Positions 7,272 to 14,680 of a DNA stretch of 22,994 bases are shown here, one piece after another. This DNA is from a virus. A program made the translations under genes and the position numbers. Within the stretch, counting starts at the first letter, position 1, and every line of letters starts with the position of its first letter. The notes beneath the pieces are model-generated. The model ran no database searches. It was given only the letters and a program-made list of their open reading frames with translations, and had not been told where the DNA came from. Location of the stretch: positions 1 to 22,994 of IMG/VR virus record IMGVR_UViG_3300037071_003180; one strand, written 5' to 3'.

Positions 7272-9485
7272 GTGACGAAGATCCTCGACATCGGGTGGGA
7301 GGAGATGCGGGATCCGACGACCGGGGCTGGCAGCCAGCCGTATTTCTCCGGGCCGACCACCACCGGATCCTCCAGTGTCGGCGCGATTCGCACCGGTAAC
7401 ACCCTCCTCGCAGCGGAAGTCGGATCCCTGCTCGGACCGATGTTCCAACCGGGGGGTTCTGTCAGCGACAATCCCACCCTTCTCGGCGGGAACCCGGCCC
7501 GGGCCGGCAAATCGATGGTGGCGCTCGACATCTCCGATTACGGGGCTGGTCTCATCCAGAACCCGATGATGTACTTCTATTTCGGGAACGGGGTGTCAAC
7601 CGTCCCGAATCTCACCACATGGTCGGCGCGGATCATCATGCGATGCCCGCTCCCGTTCGGGTCCACCGCCGCCCACATTTTCTCCGGGCTCAAACACACC
7701 GGGGCGTCACTCACCCCAACGGTCACGAACTGGGCGTTGGCCGGCCAGTGGAACGCCCTCACCGTCAACCGGAAGATCATCGTCCTGAACGGGACCGGAG
7801 GTGGCGGCACCCTCCAGTACACCGGGGACGCGTCACAGTCCTGGGGGATGAACGGGTGGGGACGGCTGGAAGTCCAGGCCGACAGCACCTTCGCAGGCCC
7901 CAACATCGTGTGGCGCTGGTACCAGAACGATTCCACCACCGCGTACCTCGGGCCTCTCTGGGGGACGGTGAACGGCAACGCCGACGCATGCGGGTTCGTG
8001 CTGGGCGACATGTACAACCTGCCGCTCGCACTTGAGGACACCACCTACCACATCGGTGAGGTCGAGGCGTGGAGCACCCGTGACGCCGACGGTGAGATGT
8101 CCAACACCTGGTCCGCGGCGGCGGGTGGGGCGTTCACATCCACCCCCACCCCGAACGGCCAACGCGGGGGTGTCGGTGACCCGATCTGGTCATTCCCGAC
8201 CGCCACCTACCACCGTCACCAGGACACCCCGGCCCTCCCACCCCACACCTTCCACTCGTCCATCCCGTACGGCAACAACGGTCGGGTCTTCAACCTGTGG
8301 ATCCCGGGTGGCACCCCGTCGAACACCGGGGGTTGGCCGTGTGTGGTGTCAACCCACGGCGGGTTCTGGACATCCGGTGACCGCGGCCAGGTCCCCCAAG
8401 CTTGGCTTGCCGCGATGCTCGGGGCCGGCATCGCGGTCATGTCCCCCGAATATGTCCTCGGGTCGATCTGCGGCACCCCGGTCAACGTCACGAACGTCTA
8501 CCCGGCGTACGGATCGGCGGGGATCGGAACCGGGTCCGCGGGTGGCGGGGCACGGTTCCCCAGTGACATCTGTGACGTGAAGCTGTCCGTCGTCCGGTTG
8601 AAAGCGAAGTACGCGCACGGGGTTGTTGGCACCGCTCTCACGAACGGCACCGGGTGGGGCATCAACCCGAACCTCGTCGGGATCGGCGGGTTCAGCGCCG
8701 GGTCGAACACCGGTCTGATGGCGGCGTTCACGAAAGGGCTCGCGGACAACGGGCTCGGGGTCGACTGCCGGATGGCGACCGCGGACGGCGGGCTGTACAA
8801 CACCGATGAGACCGGTGCCCACAACCTGTCCGCCGACCCGTCATTCATTTTCGTCCTCGGTTATGCCATCCCGTGGGATCTCGAACTCGCCGTCAACAAC
8901 GACTGGGGGAACACCCCCGCGGCCCCCAACCGGTTCGGGGTCCTCAAATCGTCGTCGTTCGGCAGCGGGCAGGCTGACACTGTGGTGCGCTGCACGATGA
9001 AAGCCCGGTACGCGACGTGGATCGACGGCACCATGCCGTCACTCGCCCAACAGCAGGCCCTCGGGATCACGAACGCCGTCACCCTCAATCCGTCCGCCGC
9101 CACCAACATGTGGTGCCGTGGGGTGTGGGGTTACTCCGATTTCCTCATCGGGATCCAACACAAGAATCAGGCTGACGCGTTCATGCCGGCGAAAGTCGCG
9201 CACTGGGAATCCACGACCGTCCCGTCAATCCACGACTGGACGCACCACATCGGCAAGATCGGTTTCCCGGACGACATCGCGTTCATCGCCGCCGCGGTTG
9301 CCGCCCAAGGTGTCACTCCCCCCGACCCGCCTGCTGTCGGGTTCGCGGGTGGACTCAACGTCCCGCGTCTCACCACGATCGCCACCATCGCGACCCCGAT
9401 CGGTGGCACCCGCGACACTGGTGTCACCCCTGTCGGCACCCTCACCTGGGACGGTGGGAACTGGAACGACGGGAACTGGACGTGA
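7272..9485 (+). CDS. Tail-associated protein with alpha/beta-hydrolase (esterase-like) domain, 737 aa
   Basis: Residues about 60-280 are Gly/Trp/Asn-rich and strand-forming and resemble a concanavalin/LamG-type carbohydrate-binding domain. Residues about 315-670 look like an alpha/beta-hydrolase. They contain a His362-Gly-Gly oxyanion-hole motif, a nucleophile elbow Gly-Phe-Ser475-Ala-Gly, and a candidate acid Asp505 in Asp-Gly-Gly. A late His cluster (His654, His658 or His659) in an Ile-His-Asp-Trp context could supply the catalytic base. The C-terminus ends in repeated Gly-Asn-Trp. No signal peptide is visible. Such an enzyme on a virion could remove ester-linked groups (for example acetyl) from surface polysaccharide during adsorption. 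The fold is supported by motifs; substrate and virion location are inferred. GTG 7272 avoids overlap with the preceding gene. Confidence 0.72.
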   Translation: MTKILDIGWEEMRDPTTGAGSQPYFSGPTTTGSSSVGAIRTGNTLLAAEVGSLLGPMFQPGGSVSDNPTLLGGNPARAGKSMVALDISDYGAGLIQNPMMYFYFGNGVSTVPNLTTWSARIIMRCPLPFGSTAAHIFSGLKHTGASLTPTVTNWALAGQWNALTVNRKIIVLNGTGGGGTLQYTGDASQSWGMNGWGRLEVQADSTFAGPNIVWRWYQNDSTTAYLGPLWGTVNGNADACGFVLGDMYNLPLALEDTTYHIGEVEAWSTRDADGEMSNTWSAAAGGAFTSTPTPNGQRGGVGDPIWSFPTATYHRHQDTPALPPHTFHSSIPYGNNGRVFNLWIPGGTPSNTGGWPCVVSTHGGFWTSGDRGQVPQAWLAAMLGAGIAVMSPEYVLGSICGTPVNVTNVYPAYGSAGIGTGSAGGGARFPSDICDVKLSVVRLKAKYAHGVVGTALTNGTGWGINPNLVGIGGFSAGSNTGLMAAFTKGLADNGLGVDCRMATADGGLYNTDETGAHNLSADPSFIFVLGYAIPWDLELAVNNDWGNTPAAPNRFGVLKSSSFGSGQADTVVRCTMKARYATWIDGTMPSLAQQQALGITNAVTLNPSAATNMWCRGVWGYSDFLIGIQHKNQADAFMPAKVAHWESTTVPSIHDWTHHIGKIGFPDDIAFIAAAVAAQGVTPPDPPAVGFAGGLNVPRLTTIATIATPIGGTRDTGVTPVGTLTWDGGNWNDGNWT

Positions 9486-9495
9486 GGAGATCGCC

Positions 9496-11415
9496 ATGCC
9501 GTGGCTAGGAGCAGGGGCGTACAGCCTCGCCATCCCGACATCCGGGACCCCCCGCGCGGCCGGGGAGAACGAGGTCACGAAGTTCACGAAGGTCGACCAG
9601 TTCATCGACGACGCCTCCGCGCTCCTCGACCAGCTCATCATCCACACCCAGGAAACCACCAACGACAACGTCCACGGACTCCCGTCAGGTGAGTTCATCG
9701 TCGAAGGTGACGCACGCCTCACCGATGAACGCACCCCGGCGAACTCGTCGGTTTCTACCTCCAAGATCCTGAATCAGGCGGTTGGCACCGCCCAACTCGC
9801 GGACAACTCCGTCACCGCCGCGAAGATCCCGAACGACGCCGTCGGGACCGCGGAGATCGCCACGAACGCGGTGACGAACACCGAACTGGCCCTCAACGCG
9901 GTCCAGTCCACGAACATTCAGGCGGGAGCGGTCGGCAACACCCAGCTCGCATCGAACATTGACGGGGCGAAACTCCTGGATGATTCCGTCGATCTGGACA
10001 AGATCCATGTCGACAACCCGGTGGATCTGAACAACCCGGAGATGTTCCTCAACGCAACCGGGGTGTGGGCGGTCCCGCCGTACCCGGAGTGGACCGGTGG
10101 GACCGTCACCCGCGGTTCCCAAATCAAGATCACGGTTGCATCCTCCACCGCTTCGCACCGCCTCCGGTCCATCGCGGACTACGAATGTGACGGGTCCAGT
10201 GACCAGGAGACCCTCAACACGGCGCTCACCCACGCGAACACCCAGTTCGGATCGAACGGCACGTTCCCGGCGTTCGGGGCGGTGGAGATGTCGTCCGGGA
10301 TGTTCTACTGCGATGGTCCGACCCTCATCCCCGGGCGTGGCACTTCGTTCTACGGGCAGGGTCACGACACGATCCTCGCGGCCACGACATCCGGCGGGTC
10401 GAAATGGGGGTTCGGGATGCCGACCACCATCAAGGCCCTCATCAAAATGGATGTGACCGCCGCCGCGCAGAACTGGCCGGTCGGGGTGTCGATCCACTCG
10501 ATGACCCTCCAACCCGGTGGGATGAGCTTCCCGCTCTCCTTCACTGACATCGACGGCATCTACCTTCGTGCCCACCCGAACCTCGGTCCCGGCGGGGTTA
10601 CCGAAGACGGCCGGAAAGCGGCGTACGGGTTCCCGTTCTCCGTCGAAGCCTCCGATGGCATGTTCGACATCCACCACATCAACATCCTCGGTCCCCGCAT
10701 GGGCCTGTACATCCAGTCCACCGACGATTCGGGGAACGCGTCCGAAGCCCTCCGTGGGTCCCACATCTCGAACATCAACGTCCAGTACATGCGCCAGACC
10801 GGCACCCCGGGCAACCAGGCGGGCATCTGGATCGAACTGTCCGACTGCTTCCTGGAGCACTCCACTGCTGGGTCCACCGGCAGCGGCAGTCCCTACGGCT
10901 TCCACATCGCGTCGGGCAACGCGTTCATCGACGACTGCAAAGCCTGGTACTGCGCCGGCCCGTCCTCATGGGGTTTCAACTTCCCCACCGCCCGCCCCAA
11001 CATCTCGAACATCGAAGCCCAGGACTGCAAGAACGGGATCAGGGTCTCGGGGGCGCAGAACGTCCGCATCCAGGGGTTCCGGGTCGACAACCAGGTCGGT
11101 TCCGCGGCAGCCCCCAACGACGCCCGCGCTGTCGGCATGGACATCTCGGGGATCGGGTCCGGGTTCAACATCTCCGGTGGGATCATCCACCAGCGTGCCG
11201 TCGGGGCTGAGTACGCGACCGCGGGCCTGATCCTCCCCACCGCCGGGAACGGGATCATCAACGAAACCCTCGTCGATTCCACGAACGGGATCTGGTCGGG
11301 CCGGGTTGTGCAACTGGGTGCGGTCGCATCGGAAGCCACCGCTCTCGGCACCTCCACGTACGGCCGGGTCGACAAGCGGAACGGTGGCACCATGTCGTCC
11401 CTCTCCCGTTCCTGA
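9496..11415 (+). CDS. Tail spike/fibre with decapeptide repeats and parallel beta-helix, 639 aa
   Basis: The N-terminal 90 residues are probably the virion-attachment part. Residues 94-163 are seven decapeptide repeats (x-A-V-x-T-x-x-L/I-x-x), as seen in fibrous phage proteins. From about residue 228 an Asp-Gly-Ser-Ser-Asp-Gln...Leu-Asn-Thr-Ala segment, followed by strands and a Tyr-Gly-Gln-Gly-His-Asp-Thr-Ile-Leu turn, matches the opening of pectate-lyase-3-type right-handed beta-helices. Strand-rich, Asn/Gly-rich coils continue to the C-terminus. Such spikes are trimeric and bind or cut bacterial surface polysaccharide. Catalytic residues cannot be placed. ATG 9496 has a GAGGAGA Shine-Dalgarno at 9484-9490, five bases upstream. 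In-frame starts further upstream lie in the esterase-domain gene. Confidence 0.78.
   Translation: MPWLGAGAYSLAIPTSGTPRAAGENEVTKFTKVDQFIDDASALLDQLIIHTQETTNDNVHGLPSGEFIVEGDARLTDERTPANSSVSTSKILNQAVGTAQLADNSVTAAKIPNDAVGTAEIATNAVTNTELALNAVQSTNIQAGAVGNTQLASNIDGAKLLDDSVDLDKIHVDNPVDLNNPEMFLNATGVWAVPPYPEWTGGTVTRGSQIKITVASSTASHRLRSIADYECDGSSDQETLNTALTHANTQFGSNGTFPAFGAVEMSSGMFYCDGPTLIPGRGTSFYGQGHDTILAATTSGGSKWGFGMPTTIKALIKMDVTAAAQNWPVGVSIHSMTLQPGGMSFPLSFTDIDGIYLRAHPNLGPGGVTEDGRKAAYGFPFSVEASDGMFDIHHINILGPRMGLYIQSTDDSGNASEALRGSHISNINVQYMRQTGTPGNQAGIWIELSDCFLEHSTAGSTGSGSPYGFHIASGNAFIDDCKAWYCAGPSSWGFNFPTARPNISNIEAQDCKNGIRVSGAQNVRIQGFRVDNQVGSAAAPNDARAVGMDISGIGSGFNISGGIIHQRAVGAEYATAGLILPTAGNGIINETLVDSTNGIWSGRVVQLGAVASEATALGTSTYGRVDKRNGGTMSSLSRS
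9775..9984 (+). repeat. Seven degenerate decapeptide-encoding repeats in the tail spike
   Basis: Seven 30-base units encode ten-residue repeats with Ala/Ser-Val near the start and a Leu or Ile at position 8, for example AVGTAQLADN and AVGTAEIATN. The DNA is diverged while the hydrophobic periodicity is kept, so the repeat is conserved as protein structure, probably a shaft segment. Confidence 0.8.
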
Positions 11416-11423
11416 CCGCCCGC

Positions 11424-11431
11424 TACACTCC
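11424..11431 (+). promoter_or_regulatory. Candidate promoter -10 (TACACTCC) before the capsid-assembly genes
   Basis: TACACT (11424-11429) fits TANNNT and the octamer TANNCTCC, and lies in the 33-base gap after the tail spike. A start of transcription six or seven bases downstream would leave a very short leader of about 12 bases that begins at the AAGGAGG ribosome site. No -35 element is apparent. Confidence 0.55.
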
Positions 11432-11436
11432 CAACC

Positions 11437-11443
11437 AAGGAGG
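11437..11443 (+). promoter_or_regulatory. Strong ribosome binding site (AAGGAGG)
   Basis: A near-perfect Shine-Dalgarno lies five bases before ATG 11449. It settles that the 45-aa ORF downstream is a real gene despite its length. Confidence 0.85.
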
Positions 11444-11448
11444 CCCCC

Positions 11449-11586
11449 ATGCCCAAGCAGATCCAGCAGAAGACCGGTTCGGCCAGCATCGACAAGATGG
11501 GTCACACCACCACCGGCCAGTTCGGGTCGTCACCCGACAACCAGCCGGTGTCGCGCAAGACGCCCCGCGACCTGAACGCGAAGTAA
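11449..11586 (+). CDS. Hypothetical 45-aa protein
   Basis: The frame runs from ATG 11449 to TAA 11584-11586 and encodes a small, basic, Gln/Thr/Ser-rich protein with no hydrophobic core. It contains a Gly-His-Thr-Thr-Thr-Gly-Gln segment and a Lys/Arg-rich C-terminus. It follows a candidate promoter and an AAGGAGG ribosome site and is the first gene of the transcription unit that leads to the scaffold. I recognise no family. A small basic assembly or DNA-contact protein would fit the place, but nothing in the sequence proves it. Confidence 0.65.
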   Translation: MPKQIQQKTGSASIDKMGHTTTGQFGSSPDNQPVSRKTPRDLNAK

Positions 11587-11589
11587 CCG

Positions 11590-11991
11590 GTGGCCGTCGG
11601 CGGTCGCACGACCAACACGTTCCCGGAGATCCTCACGGAAATCCTGCGGGACCTCGCGATCGCGCAGACACTCCCGGACACCGACCTGGAGTTCGCGTCC
11701 CAGTTGAACGCGATGATCACCGCGAAGCTCCGGGAGCCGATCGACAACGCGACGGCGTCGATGCCACCCGGTCAGGGTCCGACGGCGGGTGCGATGGGTC
11801 CGTCGGTTGGTGGGCCTCCGGGTGGCCCGCCGTTGATGGCACCCCCTGGTGGCCCGCCGCCTCCCGGTGGACCGCCTCCGGGTATGCCACCGATGGGTCC
11901 GCCGCCGATGCCGGGTGGCGCGGGTGGTCCCCCTCCGGGTCTCCGCAACCCCGGTCCTTCCCCTGACGAGCTCTCACGTCTACTCGGCTAG
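11590..11991 (+). CDS. Protein with Pro/Gly-rich tail upstream of scaffold, 133 aa
   Basis: The first 65 residues look folded and helical, with a Leu/Ile-rich segment (Phe-Pro-Glu-Ile-Leu-Thr-Glu-Ile-Leu-Arg-Asp-Leu). From about residue 57 to 125 the protein is almost wholly Pro, Gly and Met in Gly-Gly-Pro-Pro patterns, followed by a short polar end that finishes in Leu-Leu-Gly. This is probably a disordered tail attached to a small helical domain. Start GTG 11590 comes three bases after the previous stop, so translation is likely coupled. Place and composition suggest a capsid-assembly accessory protein, without a recognised family. Confidence 0.6.
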   Translation: MAVGGRTTNTFPEILTEILRDLAIAQTLPDTDLEFASQLNAMITAKLREPIDNATASMPPGQGPTAGAMGPSVGGPPGGPPLMAPPGGPPPPGGPPPGMPPMGPPPMPGGAGGPPPGLRNPGPSPDELSRLLG

Positions 11992-12012
11992 TCCCTCTCA
12001 CCGGAGTACCAA

Positions 12013-12996
12013 TTGAGCGATCTGCCCCCTCTCACCGACCCGGACGACGACGACCTCGGCATCGACCCGGCTCGTATGTCCGATCTGGAGCGCCAACTGG
12101 TCGAGGAGTTCCGTCCCCCCGTCGTGGACGAGGACCCGGAACCGGTCGACGCATCGGGCGGGGAGGACGGTGAGACCTCCCCGCCCGACCCAGCGGTAGC
12201 AGACGGGGAGGTTCAGGATGAGGTCCCCGAACTCGACACTCCTGAAACCCCGATGGACTCCGCGACCCGTGAGGTCGCGGACCAGTGGGACACCTTGTCC
12301 GACGAGGACCGCACCACTGCGTCCCGTCTGTACGAGTGGTACGGCACCCTCGACCAGGACCGAATCGCGGCGATCGACGCCGCCACATCCGGTGATTACA
12401 CCCTTGTCCGCAACGATCAGATCACAGAGCTCCAAGCGAACTACGACCTGTTGCAGAAGATGCGGGCCGGCGACTGGGAGACCACTCCCACCGAACCCGT
12501 CGACGACGACGATGTCCCTCCGCAGGTTCGCCTCCAACTCGAAGCGCAGCAACGCGAAATAGATCAGCTCCGCACGTTCCAGGTCCGGGACCAGACCGAC
12601 GCCCAACTCCACGCGGCCACGAACGAGATCGAACAGGCCGCGAACCAGTGGCGGTCCCAGCACCCGGAGCTCACCGATGACGAATTCGACGACCTTCAGC
12701 AGCGGGTCGTGGATTCGGGCCAGTTCGCGGGGATCGCGAACCGGTACGGGAATGTGCGTGCGGTCGATTCGCTGTACACGCAGGCTCTCACACAGTCCCC
12801 CACCTACATTCAGCAGACGATCGATCAGCGGGTGCAGGCCGAACTGGACCGCCGGCTGACCCCTCTCCAGGACGCGCAAGCGCGTGGGTCACGTGCGAGT
12901 GCCGTGTCGGGTGCGGCCTCGTCCGTGCCCGATCTGTCTCTGATGTCGGCGGATGAGGCGATGATCGAAGAGCTCCGTCAACATATGGGGCGATAA
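12013..12996 (+). CDS. Capsid scaffolding protein (probable), 327 aa
   Basis: The gene directly precedes the major capsid protein. The product is strongly acidic, with an Asp/Glu/Pro-rich N-terminal 75 residues and then long Gln/Glu/Arg helices (about 125-285) of coiled-coil type. A Ser/Ala-rich stretch and a final helix of mixed charge close the protein. Scaffolding proteins show this composition, length and place, acting inside the prohead to guide capsid assembly before leaving. No protease motif is visible. The start TTG 12013 has a GGAG element at 12003-12006, six bases upstream. The first in-frame ATG (12076) would remove 21 residues and lacks a better ribosome site. Confidence 0.75.
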   Translation: MSDLPPLTDPDDDDLGIDPARMSDLERQLVEEFRPPVVDEDPEPVDASGGEDGETSPPDPAVADGEVQDEVPELDTPETPMDSATREVADQWDTLSDEDRTTASRLYEWYGTLDQDRIAAIDAATSGDYTLVRNDQITELQANYDLLQKMRAGDWETTPTEPVDDDDVPPQVRLQLEAQQREIDQLRTFQVRDQTDAQLHAATNEIEQAANQWRSQHPELTDDEFDDLQQRVVDSGQFAGIANRYGNVRAVDSLYTQALTQSPTYIQQTIDQRVQAELDRRLTPLQDAQARGSRASAVSGAASSVPDLSLMSADEAMIEELRQHMGR

Positions 12997-13028
12997 CCCA
13001 GGATCACCCCCCACTGCTTTCCCCCGTG

Positions 13029-13036
13029 TAACCTCC
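13029..13036 (+). promoter_or_regulatory. Candidate promoter -10 for the major capsid gene (TAACCTCC)
   Basis: TAACCT (13029-13034) lies in the 86-base gap between scaffold and capsid genes and is a full match to the TANNCTCC octamer. Transcription starting about seven bases downstream would give a leader of about 40 bases that ends in GAGGAGGT, the strongest ribosome site type in the window. A separate, leadered promoter for the most abundant virion protein would make sense. No -35 is seen. Confidence 0.55.
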
Positions 13037-13070
13037 ACAGTGCTGCCCCGGCCAACCCAACCGGCGATCT

Positions 13071-13078
13071 GAGGAGGT
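13071..13078 (+). promoter_or_regulatory. Ribosome binding site deciding a TTG start (GAGGAGGT)
   Basis: GAGGAGGT ends four bases before TTG 13083. The next in-frame ATG is 22 codons further on with no comparable site, so this element fixes the capsid gene start at TTG. Confidence 0.8.
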
Positions 13079-13082
13079 CACC

Positions 13083-14078
13083 TTGGCCGGATCACCCACC
13101 GCGATCGGGACGAATGTGGTGACGTCCATCAGTCGGCAGTACATCATGCCGACGGTTGTGGACAACTGCTACAACTCGAACCCCGTGTTCTTCCGCATCA
13201 ACAAGTCGAAGCGGTTCATCAAGGGCGGCACCCAGATCGAAGTGCCCCTCATGTACTCCCGCTTCACGAACGGCGGGGCGTACGAGGGCCTCGACGTCCT
13301 CACCATCAGCCCATCGGACACCATCAAGAACGGTGTGTGGGACTGGCGGCAGTACTACGTGTCGGTCGCGGTCGATGGCCGCACCCTCATCAAGGTCGAT
13401 TCCCCCGAAGCGATCGCGAACTTCCTGAAGCTCCAGTTCGCCCAGGCCGAGATGGAAATGGCCGCGAACCTCGGTGCCGACCTGTGGGGCACGAACACGG
13501 CGGGCAGCGTCGTCGGGGCCGGGAAGCAGATCGACGGCATCCCCAACGCCGTCGACGGTTCCACCACCTATGGCGGGCTCACAACCGCCGCGAACCCGTG
13601 GTGGGCGGCGCAGGAGTACGCCGGCACCGAAGCCCTGTCGCTCGACATCCTGAACTCGAAGCTGTGGTCAGCGGCGAGTGAGGGCGGTCGGCATCCGACG
13701 CTCATCGTGTCCCGCCAGCAGGCGTACGACTCCTACTACAAGCTCGCGGTGTCGAAGCAGAACATCTACCAGGGCCCGGTCTCCTACGACGAACAGTTGT
13801 TCGCCGGAGGGTTCACCAACCTGCTGTTCAACGGCATCCCGTGGACAACCGACCCGAACGTCCCCAACAGTGGCGGCACGATCGGTTCCGACATCTACCT
13901 CCTCAACGAGGACTACATCTACTGGTGCATCTCCCCCCGCGGTGACATGTTCGTCACCGATTTCCAGGAGGGCATCAACCAGGACGCCATGGTCGCCAAG
14001 ATCCTGTGGGCCGGCAACCTCGTCGTCACCAACCGTGCCCGTCACGCCAAGGCTGTCGCCCTGGCTCCCGCAGCCTGA
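13083..14078 (+). CDS. Major capsid protein (HK97-fold type, probable)
   Basis: The 331-aa protein is the right size and sits between the scaffold and a decoration-like gene. It shows features of capsid proteins assembled on a scaffold. A short N-arm is followed by a strand-rich region with Gly-Gly-Thr-Gln-Ile-Glu-Val-Pro-Leu, which looks like an E-loop. A helix follows (Phe-Leu-Lys-Leu-Gln-Phe-Ala-Gln-Ala-Glu-Met-Glu-Met, about residues 114-130), resembling the long spine helix. Later strands include Pro-Arg-Gly-Asp-Met-Phe-Val, ending near Thr-Asn-Arg-Ala-Arg-His. TTG is used as start, fixed by GAGGAGGT at 13071-13078. I am confident of the role; the fold is inferred from family knowledge. 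Confidence 0.88.
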   Translation: MAGSPTAIGTNVVTSISRQYIMPTVVDNCYNSNPVFFRINKSKRFIKGGTQIEVPLMYSRFTNGGAYEGLDVLTISPSDTIKNGVWDWRQYYVSVAVDGRTLIKVDSPEAIANFLKLQFAQAEMEMAANLGADLWGTNTAGSVVGAGKQIDGIPNAVDGSTTYGGLTTAANPWWAAQEYAGTEALSLDILNSKLWSAASEGGRHPTLIVSRQQAYDSYYKLAVSKQNIYQGPVSYDEQLFAGGFTNLLFNGIPWTTDPNVPNSGGTIGSDIYLLNEDYIYWCISPRGDMFVTDFQEGINQDAMVAKILWAGNLVVTNRARHAKAVALAPAA

Positions 14079-14084
14079 GGAGGT
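14077..14084 (+). promoter_or_regulatory. Ribosome binding site for the decoration gene (GAGGAGGT)
   Basis: The same GAGGAGGT sequence used for the capsid gene overlaps the capsid TGA stop and precedes GTG 14092 by seven bases. It supports high expression of both proteins. Confidence 0.75.
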
Positions 14085-14091
14085 CTGACTA

Positions 14092-14592
14092 GTGGCAGAC
14101 AAGATGTTCACGAACCAGTCCGGTGCCTACGGCCTCGCGGTCGACGGCGACACCGGTCCCAGCGTCGTCATGTCGTTCCGTGTCGCGGAGTCATCCTCCG
14201 CGGCGACCACGATCAACAAGGGGCAGGTTGTCACCATCGGCACCGACCAGCGGGTCAGTGCGGGGGCGGCAGTCACCGGCATGGCGGTCGGCATCGCGAC
14301 CGAAACCGTCACCATCCCCGACACCGACGCCCCGACGACCACCGGGTTCACGAACGACCCCCAGTACCGGGGGCCACGTGAGATCTCGGTGTGCGTGTTC
14401 GGACTCGCGGAAGCCCAGGTGTCCGGCACGACCGTCGCCGCCGGCATCGCGGTGTCGACCGACGCCAACGGCCGTGTCACCACCGCAGGCACCGCGTCCG
14501 GCAACTACACCGTCGGGCGGGCCGTCGAGTCCACCGCCGGCACCGCCGGGGATTTCAAGACGATCTGGGTCGATCCGGCCCGCGTCCCCTGA
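14092..14592 (+). CDS. Probable capsid decoration (head stabilisation) protein, 166 aa
   Basis: This Gly/Ala/Thr/Val-rich beta protein begins with an Asn-Gln-Ser-Gly-Ala-Tyr-Gly stretch. It then has strands such as Gly-Gln-Val-Val-Thr-Ile-Gly and Val-Gly-Ile-Ala-Thr-Glu-Thr-Val-Thr-Ile, with a last strand near Thr-Ile-Trp-Val-Asp. Composition, size and the place just after the major capsid gene match small capsid decoration proteins of the DUF2190-like type, which cap the shell. The match is from style and synteny, not a clear signature. GTG 14092 has GAGGAGGT upstream. A strong terminator follows 14 bases after the stop, so this gene ends the capsid unit. Confidence 0.7.
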   Translation: MADKMFTNQSGAYGLAVDGDTGPSVVMSFRVAESSSAATTINKGQVVTIGTDQRVSAGAAVTGMAVGIATETVTIPDTDAPTTTGFTNDPQYRGPREISVCVFGLAEAQVSGTTVAAGIAVSTDANGRVTTAGTASGNYTVGRAVESTAGTAGDFKTIWVDPARVP

Positions 14593-14605
14593 TCCACGGC
14601 ACGGC

Positions 14606-14640
14606 ACCTCCCTCACCCACTCCCCGGGTGAGGGAGGTTT
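14606..14640 (+). terminator. Rho-independent-type terminator after the capsid genes
   Basis: A perfect inverted repeat, CCTCCCTCACCC (14607-14618) and GGGTGAGGGAGG (14626-14637), forms a 12-bp GC-rich stem with a seven-base loop. It can extend by one A-T pair at its base. TTT follows. The T-run is short, as often in high-GC genomes. It lies between the decoration gene and a new promoter-like box at 14647, so it separates two transcription units. Confidence 0.88.
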
Positions 14641-14646
14641 CGCGCG

Positions 14647-14654
14647 TACACTCC
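14647..14654 (+). promoter_or_regulatory. Candidate promoter -10 (TACACTCC) after the terminator
   Basis: TACACT (14647-14652) starts seven bases past the TTT of the terminator and matches the TANNCTCC octamer exactly. A leader of roughly 20 bases would carry GGAAAGG (14666-14672) before ATG 14681. A promoter directly after a terminator is strong positional support for the motif being functional. Confidence 0.62.
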
Positions 14655-14680
14655 GATAGGCCAACGGAAAGGTTCTCACC

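Noticed and set aside
9685-10905. A 406-aa minus-strand ORF inside the tail spike
   Set aside because: The + strand carries clear decapeptide repeats and a beta-helix, and the minus frame has repetitive Arg/Val/Asp composition without protein-like features.
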